A DNA stretch of 64,000 nucleotides from Marinobacter litoralis. GTDB lineage: Bacteria > Pseudomonadota > Gammaproteobacteria > Pseudomonadales > Oleiphilaceae. Positions within the stretch are counted from its first letter, which is position 1. Each line of letters starts with the position of its first letter. The translations under genes were made by a program, and so were the position numbers. The DNA is taken from positions 434,001 to 498,000 of the forward strand of contig NZ_JAELVS010000002.1 in NCBI RefSeq assembly GCF_016427555.1, read 5' to 3'. A model generated the notes under the pieces. The model made no database searches. It saw only the letters and a list, made by a program, of their open reading frames with translations, and had not been told where the DNA came from. Shown here one piece after another: positions 57,288 through 64,000 of this stretch.

Positions 57288-58025
57288 TTAAGAAGTCAGG
57301 TCGCAATCGGGGTACTGGCTGATACGGTAGCGGATGAGCGCGGTGTGGTTTGTTTCCTGGTTGGCGCGAATGTTGGTCAAGCCCTGGTAGTGCGTTAATG
57401 CGCCGTTTTCGTTGTAACCCAGGATGATCGGGTCAACCAGAAAACGCAATACGAGACTGGTCGGGCGAATCTGTATCACCACATCGGCATCTATCTCCGC
57501 AGTGGGGGCCGGCTCGAGTACAAATCCGTAATGATCCCCGCGAGTGGGGGCAAGAAACCGAAACGAAATCGACTCGCCGGCTGCCACTGCTTGCCAGTTT
57601 GCCCTGACAAATTGATCAAATCCTGCGTCAATCACCAAACGAGGGGGGGAGGTTACCTCGAAGGTTTTTGGGCGTTCCGATGGGGGTTGCCAGTTGATGG
57701 TCAGTTGGTTCGCGTCAGTAAAGCGGATTTCCAGCGATTCTTCGAAATCCGGCTGCCGGAAAACCACGCTGGGTCGGTCAGGGTGTTGACCGTAATCCAG
57801 CGTTTTGACCGCAAACCTGCGGTCGTTAGGGCCTTTATGGTAGGTCACCCGGTGCTCACGAGGTTGGAATCCGGCAACTGAACAGGTCCCGTTAACTTGG
57901 TGCCGTTCTTCGTAAAGCTGATTTTGAGTGTCAATCGCAAGGGCGGTTCCGGTGAATTCAAAGGTAGCGGCGGCTATCGGCCCGGCGGATAACAGCAGGG
58001 CGATTAAAAGAGCCCAACGATTCAT
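57288..58025 (-). CDS. Unrecognised secreted/periplasmic protein ending the lipid operon
   Basis: A 245-residue protein with a clear signal peptide (MNRWALLIALLLSAGPIAAA, cleavage near residue 19-20). The mature part is beta-rich and has only two cysteines (in NGTCSVAG and the terminal PDCDLTS), which could form a disulfide. I do not recognise the family; DUF3108-like folds are a weak possibility because of the repeated strand pattern. Its ATG overlaps the DUF2878 stop (ATGA), so it belongs to the eight-gene operon and may act on, carry or sense a modified lipid. A longer in-frame extension through the DUF2878 gene is rejected. Confidence 0.72.
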   Translation of the reverse strand: MNRWALLIALLLSAGPIAAATFEFTGTALAIDTQNQLYEERHQVNGTCSVAGFQPREHRVTYHKGPNDRRFAVKTLDYGQHPDRPSVVFRQPDFEESLEIRFTDANQLTINWQPPSERPKTFEVTSPPRLVIDAGFDQFVRANWQAVAAGESISFRFLAPTRGDHYGFVLEPAPTAEIDADVVIQIRPTSLVLRFLVDPIILGYNENGALTHYQGLTNIRANQETNHTALIRYRISQYPDCDLTS

Positions 58026-58546
58026 GACGCCTGCTCCGGAACCAGATGTTTGCGAATACGCAGCAGCAACGGGAAGAGCACCAGCCAGCCGGCACCGATG
58101 GCGACCAGAGAAAAGGCTTGGATGGGTAGTGTCACCGCGCCGAGTTTGCTGGCTGACCAATAGGCAAACGAGCCGGCGAACGGCGCGAGTACAAATGGAA
58201 GCCATGCCCGTTTCGCAACCCAGCCGAGGGAATGACACAGGGTCGTCATGAACAGGGCCCAGATGGCGATTAGCCATACCGGCGTGATGTTGATGCTGTT
58301 CTGGCCTTCGATGCCAAGTATACCAGTTTGCAGCCACAGCGAATCCATCAGGCTGCCAAGCAGGATTCCTGTCGCGATGAATCGCAATTCGGCGCCACGC
58401 TGTGTGCTCACCAGCAACAGATGAATGGCTAGAAACAGCAAGACCAGAGCCGTCGCTGTCAGGCCGGGGTAGAGTACACACACCAGCCAACCGGTCTGGA
58501 ACAGCACAAAATTGAGCGTATTCCGCCCGGTGGCAGAGGTGATCAT
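58022..58546 (-). CDS. DUF2878 family inner-membrane protein
   Basis: A 174-residue protein with about five to six hydrophobic helices (for example LNFVLFQTGWLVCVLYPGL, AELRFIATGILLGSLMDSLW, LPFVLAPFAGSFAYWSASKLG, each a helix or part). DUF2878 proteins are known mainly from their place beside cfa-like/DUF1365/FAD genes and their function is unknown. The ATG at 58546 overlaps the cfa stop by 4 bp and the stop overlaps the next ATG by 4 bp. It starts at MITSATG, not at a 37-codon extension inside cfa. Confidence 0.85.
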   Translation of the reverse strand: MITSATGRNTLNFVLFQTGWLVCVLYPGLTATALVLLFLAIHLLLVSTQRGAELRFIATGILLGSLMDSLWLQTGILGIEGQNSINITPVWLIAIWALFMTTLCHSLGWVAKRAWLPFVLAPFAGSFAYWSASKLGAVTLPIQAFSLVAIGAGWLVLFPLLLRIRKHLVPEQAS

Positions 58547-59817
58547 GAAACGGCACGGGTGCTGTGCTTGTTGGCAGGTTTGGCCATTACGATGTGGGCG
58601 ACACCAATGGCGCGTTCGCTGAAGCCCGCTTCGCAGTAAGCGAAATAGAACTGCCATAAGCGTTGGAATTGGCTGTCATAGCCTTGTTGCGCCAAAACTT
58701 CGCGCTTGGCCATAAAGCGTTCGCACCAGTCATGCAATGTGCGGGCGTAGTGGAAACCGAAGTCGTCCACCTGCGTGAGCACCAGGTCTGACCCTCGGCT
58801 CATTGAGCCCAGAATAGCGCCAAAGGAGGGGATGAAACTGCCCGGAAAAATATACCGTTGAATAAAGTCTACATTGTTCAAGGCCCGCTCATAGCGCTGC
58901 TCGGGCATATTGATGGCTTGCACCAATGCGATTCCATCGGGCTTGAGTAAGGCGCTGATCTGGCTCAGATAGCTGTCAAGAAACTCCGGCCCAACGGCTT
59001 CTATCATCTCGATGGAAACCAGTTTATCGAATTGGCCGGACAGATCCCGGTAGTCATCGAATAACAGGGTGATCCTATCTTCAAGGCCCTCGGCTTTCAC
59101 GCGCGCCTGAGCCAGTTCCAGCTGTTCCCGGGATATGGTTGTGGTGGTGACATGGCAGCCGTAGTGTTTTGCCGCGTGAATCGCAAAGCCACCCCAGCCG
59201 GTGCCGATTTCCATAACTTGGTCATCAGGCCGCAAATTCAGTTTCTGGCAGATTACGTCGAGCTTGTGGATCGCTGCTTCGTCGAGCGTCGCTTCCGGCC
59301 GAGGGTAGATAGCCGAGGAATACATCATGGTTGGGTCAAGAAACTGACTGAACAGATCGTTGCCCAGATCATAGTGAGCACTGATGTTTTTGCGGGAGCC
59401 TTCTGGAGTGTTTCGGTTCAGCCAGTGCAAACCTTTCAGCGCGGGTTTGCTCACCCAGCTGAATTTGTCCTCGAAGGCATTCATGGTGTCGAGATTACGG
59501 GTAAAGAACCGCAGCAATGCGACCAGGTCCGGCGAGCTCCAGTCGCCTGCCACGAAGGATTCTGCCGCACCCACGCTGCCGCCGGTCACTAGATCCCGCC
59601 AAGTGCTGTGGTTGTGGATAGCCAGCTCGGCTATCGGGTAACTGGGATCACCATCGCCAAAAATCTGGTCCTCGAAGTTAGGCTCCCGGATACGTAAAGT
59701 GCCTTTTGCAAGTTGAGCCAGCTGGCGACAAACCAACTGCCTGGCAATCCGGCTTACCCAAGGCAACCGTTCCGTTGCAAGGCCTGATTTGTTGGTGGAG
59801 GTGTTCACGTTCTCCAT
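58543..59817 (-). CDS. Cfa-like SAM-dependent lipid methyltransferase with altered bicarbonate site
   Basis: A 424-residue enzyme of the cyclopropane-fatty-acid-synthase family. It has HYDLGNDLFSQFLDP, the SAM motif MEIGTGWGGFAI at 202-213, and the conserved DFIQRYIFPG. In E. coli Cfa the catalytic bicarbonate is held by Cys139, Glu239, His266, Ile268 and Tyr317. Here the aligned residues are Ser168 (MYSSAIY), Glu273, Gln300 (VQAIN), Ile302 and a retained Tyr (HYARTL). The Cys and His changes make a standard cyclopropane reaction less certain; methyl-branched products are possible. It overlaps DUF1365 by 13 bp and DUF2878 by 4 bp. Confidence 0.87.
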   Translation of the reverse strand: MENVNTSTNKSGLATERLPWVSRIARQLVCRQLAQLAKGTLRIREPNFEDQIFGDGDPSYPIAELAIHNHSTWRDLVTGGSVGAAESFVAGDWSSPDLVALLRFFTRNLDTMNAFEDKFSWVSKPALKGLHWLNRNTPEGSRKNISAHYDLGNDLFSQFLDPTMMYSSAIYPRPEATLDEAAIHKLDVICQKLNLRPDDQVMEIGTGWGGFAIHAAKHYGCHVTTTTISREQLELAQARVKAEGLEDRITLLFDDYRDLSGQFDKLVSIEMIEAVGPEFLDSYLSQISALLKPDGIALVQAINMPEQRYERALNNVDFIQRYIFPGSFIPSFGAILGSMSRGSDLVLTQVDDFGFHYARTLHDWCERFMAKREVLAQQGYDSQFQRLWQFYFAYCEAGFSERAIGVAHIVMAKPANKHSTRAVS

Positions 59818-60701
59818 GAGGTTACCCTTCCTGTTGATGTTGTATCGGGTTGTGCCAAAAGATGAGGCTCAGTGATGTCGGTACCCTGATCGTCTGAGCC
59901 TTTGCGGAAATCCTGTTCTTGGGTGCCCAGTTTGTCTGGATGCGTATAAAAGGGCGCACCTTTGAGTTTCAGCTTCAATGCATTCCAGTAAATCCCCGCC
60001 ACCCCTTTAAGGGATTCCAACGGAAAACGCCGCAAGCTTCGGTGAAGGGTTATACGATCCAGAGCGGTCCGTTGGACCACCAACGTGGCATCAAAATGCT
60101 TCTGTTGTGCCTGCTCGATGTTCATGTGGATGCGCAGTTCGGAACCCCGAAAGCTGAACAGCCATTTATAATGCTGATTCATTCCGTTGAACGGCGACAC
60201 ATGGAAGCGCTTGTTGAAGGCGAAACGCTCGGTATGCCATTGCTCTGAAGTAGTGGCAGGTTGCTGGCATTCCAGGCAATACACATGCCTTTCTTTCCAA
60301 GGGGTGTTGGTGATCTGAGCCAGGATGACTTTGGGAGCGTCGCCTTTATCCGGATGTTGGCCCTGTTCGTAGCACAGATAAAAACTCACCGGATTGAAAA
60401 TGTGGCCAAGATAGCGGGGGTGGGTGATCAGCTGCACGGGACCATCCGGCCGCCAGCCGGTGGCCTCCCAAACCCGTTGATCGACTGCTTTGCGCAAATT
60501 CGGCTCGTCTGGATCCAGGTAATCTTTGCGCCTCAGCGCCAGCCAGTTAAACCGCTCAAGTGAGAAAACAGGGCTGATGCTTGTCACTGTGTTCCACTCG
60601 TCAATGTCCAGCGCCAGCATGCCAATCTTGTAAATAAACTCGTGTTCAGTCGGTAGCTTACGTCTATGCCTTATAGTGCCTTCTAGCCACTGGCTGGTCA
60701 T
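59805..60701 (-). CDS. DUF1365 family protein
   Basis: A 298-residue soluble protein starting GTIRHRRKLPTEHEFIYKIGML (in part), the DUF1365 hallmark. The motifs LITHPRYLGHIFNPVSFYLCY (in part), ITNTPWKERHVY and FHVSPFNGMNQHYKWLF are also family-typical. Biochemical function is unknown; it is nearly always next to an FAD oxidoreductase and a Cfa-like methyltransferase, as here. It starts 2 bp after the FAD gene and overlaps the cfa-like gene by 13 bp. I infer that it works on the same lipid. Confidence 0.9.
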   Translation of the reverse strand: MTSQWLEGTIRHRRKLPTEHEFIYKIGMLALDIDEWNTVTSISPVFSLERFNWLALRRKDYLDPDEPNLRKAVDQRVWEATGWRPDGPVQLITHPRYLGHIFNPVSFYLCYEQGQHPDKGDAPKVILAQITNTPWKERHVYCLECQQPATTSEQWHTERFAFNKRFHVSPFNGMNQHYKWLFSFRGSELRIHMNIEQAQQKHFDATLVVQRTALDRITLHRSLRRFPLESLKGVAGIYWNALKLKLKGAPFYTHPDKLGTQEQDFRKGSDDQGTDITEPHLLAQPDTTSTGRVTSWRT

Positions 60702-60703
60702 GT

Positions 60704-61969
60704 TCAGAGCTCCACACCAAAGGCTTTCGCGACCCGTAACGCGCTACGCACCCCATCTTCATGAAACCCGTTAAACCAATAAGCACCGCAAAAATGGGTG
60801 CGGTTGTGCGCGCCAATTTCGTGATACCGCCCTTGGGCGGCGACAGCGTCCAGCGTGAAAACCGGATGGTCGTACTCAAAGCGTTTGATGACTTTTTCAG
60901 GGGCGATGTCGCGGCTGCGATTCAGGGTGACGCAAAAGGTTTCCGGGGCGTCGTCAAAGTTCTGGAGGATGTTCATGTTGTAGGTAACCGACACCGGCTG
61001 GGTGCTGTGTTCCGGTACCATGTAATTCCAGGCCGCCCAGGCCAGCCGGTTTGACGGCAGAACGCTGTCGTCGGTATGGAGCACAACGTCGTTTTTCTGG
61101 TAGCCGATCGCGCTTAGAATGTCCTGTTCTTTCTCGGTAGGGTCACTCAGCATCGTCAACGCCTGATCGCTGTGGCAGGCCAGAACAACCTGATCAAATC
61201 GATGGGTTTTACCATTCGACACCAAAGTAACGCCGTTGTCATCACGTTGGATATTCGACACCGGGCTGTTTAGATGCGTTTTGTCGCCAAGTCGTTCCAT
61301 CATCCGTGTGACATAAGTGGCAGAGCCCCCGGAGATAACCCGCCAGGTTGGTCGGTCATCTACAGACAACATGCCGTGGTTGTTGAAGAACTGAAGGAAA
61401 AAGCGAATCGGGAATTGTTCCAGGACCAGCTCTGGTGCAGACCAAATCGCTGCGCCCATCGGCACAATGTAGTGCTTGCGGAAGTAATGGCTGTATCGGT
61501 TTCGGTTTAAATACTCGCCCAAGGTTTCGCCTTCGGGTATTTGGCCATCTGCCAGATCGGCACGGGATTCTTTGTTGAAGCGAAGAATCTCCCGAACCAT
61601 CGTCAGGAATTTGAGATTGAACAGATTCCGGCGCTGCGCGAACAAGGTGTTCAGACTGGTGCCGTTGTATTGAAGGCCAGTGGCGTGGGAGTCCACACTG
61701 AAGCTCATGGTGCTGACTTCCGAGGCCACGCCAAGACGATCCATCAGTTTGATGAAGTTAGGGTAGGTCCAATCATTAAAGACAATGAAACCGGTGTTCA
61801 CCGGCCAGGTTTTTTCTCCGAGTTTTACGTATTCGGTATTGGTATGACCGCCGGCGTAATCCGCCGCTTCAAAAAGTTCAACATCGTGGTGTTCACTAAG
61901 CAACCAGGCGGCGGTCAAGCCAGATACTCCGGCTCCGATTACTGCAATCCGTTGGCGTTCCTGCTTCAT
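60704..61969 (-). CDS. FAD-dependent amine-oxidase-type oxidoreductase
   Basis: A 421-residue flavoprotein. The FAD-binding motif is IAVIGAGVSGLTAAWLLSE at the N-terminus, followed by ELFEAADYAGGHTNTEYV, the family segment VNTGFIVFNDWTYPNFIKL and a C-terminal FAD-contact region with GAYWFNGFHEDGVRSA. Relatives sit beside DUF1365 and Cfa-like genes in many bacteria. A flavoprotein desaturase (UfaD) working with a Cfa-like methyltransferase is known from the Rhodobacter furan-fatty-acid pathway. Start: ATG at 61969; a TTG one codon earlier is possible. Confidence 0.88.
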   Translation of the reverse strand: MKQERQRIAVIGAGVSGLTAAWLLSEHHDVELFEAADYAGGHTNTEYVKLGEKTWPVNTGFIVFNDWTYPNFIKLMDRLGVASEVSTMSFSVDSHATGLQYNGTSLNTLFAQRRNLFNLKFLTMVREILRFNKESRADLADGQIPEGETLGEYLNRNRYSHYFRKHYIVPMGAAIWSAPELVLEQFPIRFFLQFFNNHGMLSVDDRPTWRVISGGSATYVTRMMERLGDKTHLNSPVSNIQRDDNGVTLVSNGKTHRFDQVVLACHSDQALTMLSDPTEKEQDILSAIGYQKNDVVLHTDDSVLPSNRLAWAAWNYMVPEHSTQPVSVTYNMNILQNFDDAPETFCVTLNRSRDIAPEKVIKRFEYDHPVFTLDAVAAQGRYHEIGAHNRTHFCGAYWFNGFHEDGVRSALRVAKAFGVEL

Positions 61970-61994
61970 CAATGCATTTCCTTTAAAGAGCTAT

Positions 61995-62783
61995 TCAAGA
62001 GGGGGTGTCGGTCTTTCGCGCCATTGAAGCGGCCATGCGATCAATCATTGTTTGCGGTAGGCAGTTCAGCGCTTTTAAGGTCCAGGTGAAGCGGCGGGGA
62101 AAAGCTATTTCCCGTTTACCTTTGGCGAGGCCTTGATGGATTCGGTGTGCGGCTTCTTCAGCGCTGACCATAAACGGCATCGGGAAGTCGTTTCGATCGG
62201 TTAAGGGCGTTTTCACGAACCCGGGCGACACCACCACCACTTCGATGCCCTCCGCGGCCAGATCTGCGCGGAGTGATTGAGCAAGGTAGGTAAGTGCGGC
62301 CTTTGATGCGCCATAGCCTTCGGCACGACTGAACGGAAACCACCAGGCAGAAGAGCTTACAATCACCACGCGGGCCGGTTTACCTTTGGCGCGAGTTGCT
62401 CTCAAAGCGGGCAGGGCAATATCCAGACAGCGGGCGGTGCCAAGCACATTGGTGGTCAGGTTGGCCTCGATAATCGCGCTGTCGTAATCCGCTATGTCTA
62501 CGTACTCGCACGTGCCTGCATTGAGAATCACCGTGTCGAGATCGCCAAAATGATTCAGGGTGCCGGATAGTGCGGCAAGTTGATCGCGACTGGTGGTGTC
62601 AGCGACAGCGGTATGGATCTGCTCTGGCCAAATCCCGGCCAGCTCATCCAGAGGTTGTTGGCGCCGACCCGTGATCACCAGTTTGTGCCCGTGTTTAGCC
62701 AGCTCACGAACCAACGCCTCGCCGATACCAGAAGACGCGCCGGTCAGCCAAATGTTGGATTTATTCAGAACGCGCGTGCTCAT
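61995..62783 (-). CDS. Short-chain dehydrogenase/reductase
   Basis: A classical SDR of 262 residues. It has the cofactor motif TGASSGIGEAL, RR after strand 2 suggesting NADP preference (ITGRRQQP), NAG in ILNAGTCEY, the catalytic Ser in VSSSAWWFP, and Tyr-x3-Lys in GYGASKAAL. Substrate unknown; a membrane or acyl lipid is plausible from the operon. The ATG overlaps the NTF2 gene stop (ATGA); an N-terminal extension of seven residues is rejected. Confidence 0.87.
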   Translation of the reverse strand: MSTRVLNKSNIWLTGASSGIGEALVRELAKHGHKLVITGRRQQPLDELAGIWPEQIHTAVADTTSRDQLAALSGTLNHFGDLDTVILNAGTCEYVDIADYDSAIIEANLTTNVLGTARCLDIALPALRATRAKGKPARVVIVSSSAWWFPFSRAEGYGASKAALTYLAQSLRADLAAEGIEVVVVSPGFVKTPLTDRNDFPMPFMVSAEEAAHRIHQGLAKGKREIAFPRRFTWTLKALNCLPQTMIDRMAASMARKTDTPS

Positions 62784-63250
62784 CCGGCGTGCCTCTTGAC
62801 CCATCGTATCGGGGCTCCAATCAAAGGCAGGTGTTCGTACAGCAGCTCTCCGGCATCGAAATAGTCCCGATGAGTGCTTACCTTGCCGTTGCGGATGATT
62901 AAGTGGCTCATACCTTCAACGTAAACCGGCTTTCCGCGCTGAATACGCTTGTGACTGAGTTCCATCACCCACGGGATACAACAACGCGGATATTGGATAA
63001 CCGGTTCTCCAAACCGGAACTGGCACCGGATGACGTTCTGGTAGGCGCCTGCCATGTATTCTGTCAGGGCGTCGAGCCCAACCACTTGTCCGAAGGGGTC
63101 CTGGAATTCGATGTCTTCGGCGTATACCGCCGCCAATTCATTGAGGTGGCCTTTGTCCAGCTTGTTGTACAGGCGGCAAAAGGCGTTAAGCGTTATCTGC
63201 ATGGCTTTTTCTTTGGAGCCAACTTCAACAACGTTGTTTGGAGGAGTCAT
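62780..63250 (-). CDS. NTF2/SnoaL-like domain protein
   Basis: A 156-residue single-domain protein with an NTF2 cone fold. Visible parts are the helical start FCRLYNKLDKGHLNELAAVY, then YAEDIEFQDPFGQV (the strand-1 Asp-Phe pattern), and VYVEGMSHLIIRNGKVSTHRDYFDAGELLYE (in part) with the usual HRDYFD end. NTF2-like proteins here may be binding proteins or enzymes such as isomerases. It overlaps both neighbours by 4 bp (ATGA), so it is a member of the lipid operon. Function unknown. Confidence 0.85.
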   Translation of the reverse strand: MTPPNNVVEVGSKEKAMQITLNAFCRLYNKLDKGHLNELAAVYAEDIEFQDPFGQVVGLDALTEYMAGAYQNVIRCQFRFGEPVIQYPRCCIPWVMELSHKRIQRGKPVYVEGMSHLIIRNGKVSTHRDYFDAGELLYEHLPLIGAPIRWVKRHAG

Positions 63251-64000
63251 TGCTTTGGCATCCTTGATCGGTTTTGGTCAGTGGCCAGCGTTTCTGCAAC
63301 GATGTGAGGAGGAATTGGTGCCAGATCCCAGATGATGCCGGCTTTCGAAAGCATCCACAGGCCATACCAGGTGATGTCTATCTCGTACCAGCGAAAACCC
63401 TGGCGAGCAGATTGGGGCCAGCGATGGTGATTGTTGTGCCAGCCTTCACCTAAGGTGATTAGGGCTAACCAGAAGTTGTTGCGGCTTTCGTCATTGGTGT
63501 CGAACCGGCGTTTGCCCCAAACATGAGACAACGAGTTGATGGATACGGTGGCGTGGAACAATGCAACGGTTGAAATGAAGAAGCCCCAAACGAGAAGCTG
63601 AAAACCATCAGTGCCGAGGCCGGGCGCCCATTTCGCCAGCGCTTCGCCTAGAAGAAAAATCAGGACGGCAAAGACCGCAGGAATCAGCGAGTCGAAACGA
63701 TTGATAAAGCGGAGTTCCGGGAACTTGAGCCAGTCCCGGATGCGCCGTTCATCCATAACAAATCCGGCGTCGCAAGTGAACCATCCTACGTGTGACCACC
63801 AGAATCCGCCATGATGGGGAGAATGAAGGTCTTCAGGGTGATCGGAGTGCTGGTGATGATGACGATGGTGAGCAGCCCACCAAAGGGGACCCCGCTGGGC
63901 GGAGCTGGCGCCCAGAACGGCGAAAACTAATTGCGCAGCGCGGCTGGTTTTGAACGATTTATGCGCAAAGTACCTGTGATAAAAAGCGGTAATCGAAAAC
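63247..64000 (-). CDS. Fatty acid desaturase (delta-9 type), 5' end outside window
   Basis: Membrane di-iron desaturase, first visible gene of the lipid operon. The frame stays open from 64000 to the stop at 63247 (at least 250 residues), so the start codon is outside the window. An internal ATG at 63756 is not the start. The three histidine boxes are present: HRYFAH, HHRHH and HNNHH, the last in GEGWHNNHHRWP. This matches acyl-lipid or acyl-CoA desaturases. Its stop overlaps the NTF2 gene ATG (ATGA). It may supply the unsaturated acyl chain for the Cfa-like enzyme (inference). Confidence 0.93.
   Translation of the reverse strand, partial: FSITAFYHRYFAHKSFKTSRAAQLVFAVLGASSAQRGPLWWAAHHRHHHQHSDHPEDLHSPHHGGFWWSHVGWFTCDAGFVMDERRIRDWLKFPELRFINRFDSLIPAVFAVLIFLLGEALAKWAPGLGTDGFQLLVWGFFISTVALFHATVSINSLSHVWGKRRFDTNDESRNNFWLALITLGEGWHNNHHRWPQSARQGFRWYEIDITWYGLWMLSKAGIIWDLAPIPPHIVAETLATDQNRSRMPKQ

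Noticed and set aside
58026..58556. Extension of the secreted-protein gene through the DUF2878 gene
   Set aside because: It is antiphase coding noise; the ATG at 58025 begins a signal peptide and overlaps the DUF2878 stop.

Overview
The window looks like a chromosomal core segment of a marine gammaproteobacterium, most likely Marinobacter or a close relative. I infer this from protein character and gene order, not from a database search. Several blocks follow the order I remember from Pseudomonas aeruginosa: folC-dedD-cvpA-purF-metZ; fabI-yejABEF-mltD-gloB-yafS-rnhA-dnaQ-fimL; sohB-DUF934-cysI-metH-nfuA; and tusE-tusB-tusC-tusD-yccA. I see no insertion sequence, integrase, prophage gene or CRISPR array. 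Coding density is high and most genes sit in tight operons with 1-14 nt overlaps.

Layout. 1-11918 (+): 3' end of folC, dedD, cvpA, purF, metZ, ftsK, lolA, rarA, serS and a SUMT. 11979-13052 (-): an AroF-type DAHP synthase. 13231-15482 (+): a DUF1631 protein followed by a PilZ protein. 15534-24652 (-): fabI, the oligopeptide importer yejABEF, the lytic transglycosylase mltD and gloB. 24755-28609 (+): yafS-like methyltransferase, rnhA, dnaQ and a FimL homologue. 28687-37622: an SCP2 protein (-), sohB (+), DUF934-cysI (-), a 34-codon membrane ORF (+), metH-DUF2970 (-) and nfuA (+). 37827-41302: a DUF445 membrane protein (+), a TusE/DsrC-TusBCD sulfur relay (-) and yccA (-). A tRNA-Ser(UGA) lies at 41592-41682.

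41805-52055 is a complete glycerol module: glpR-glpD on the minus strand, diverging from glpK and a glpSTPQUV ABC importer on the plus strand. The two ATPases of this importer have lost complementary motifs, which predicts one working and one degenerate ATP site. A perfect GlpR-like palindrome precedes the binding-protein gene.

52189-57199: a small CxxC ORF (+), hemH, a DUF442 phosphatase-like protein and a split YeeE/YedE pair (-), a phasin (+) facing a PhaD-like TetR regulator (-) 7 bp away, and xthA (-). 57288-64000 (-) is an eight-gene, almost gap-free lipid-modification operon: fatty acid desaturase (running off the window), NTF2-like, SDR, FAD oxidoreductase, DUF1365, Cfa-like methyltransferase, DUF2878 and an unrecognised secreted protein. 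The Cfa-like enzyme lacks two of the residues that hold bicarbonate in true cyclopropane synthases, so the operon may make methyl-branched or furan-type lipids instead of cyclopropane rings. This operon, the asymmetric glycerol ATPase and the two-cysteine TusE/DsrC are the most interesting items.
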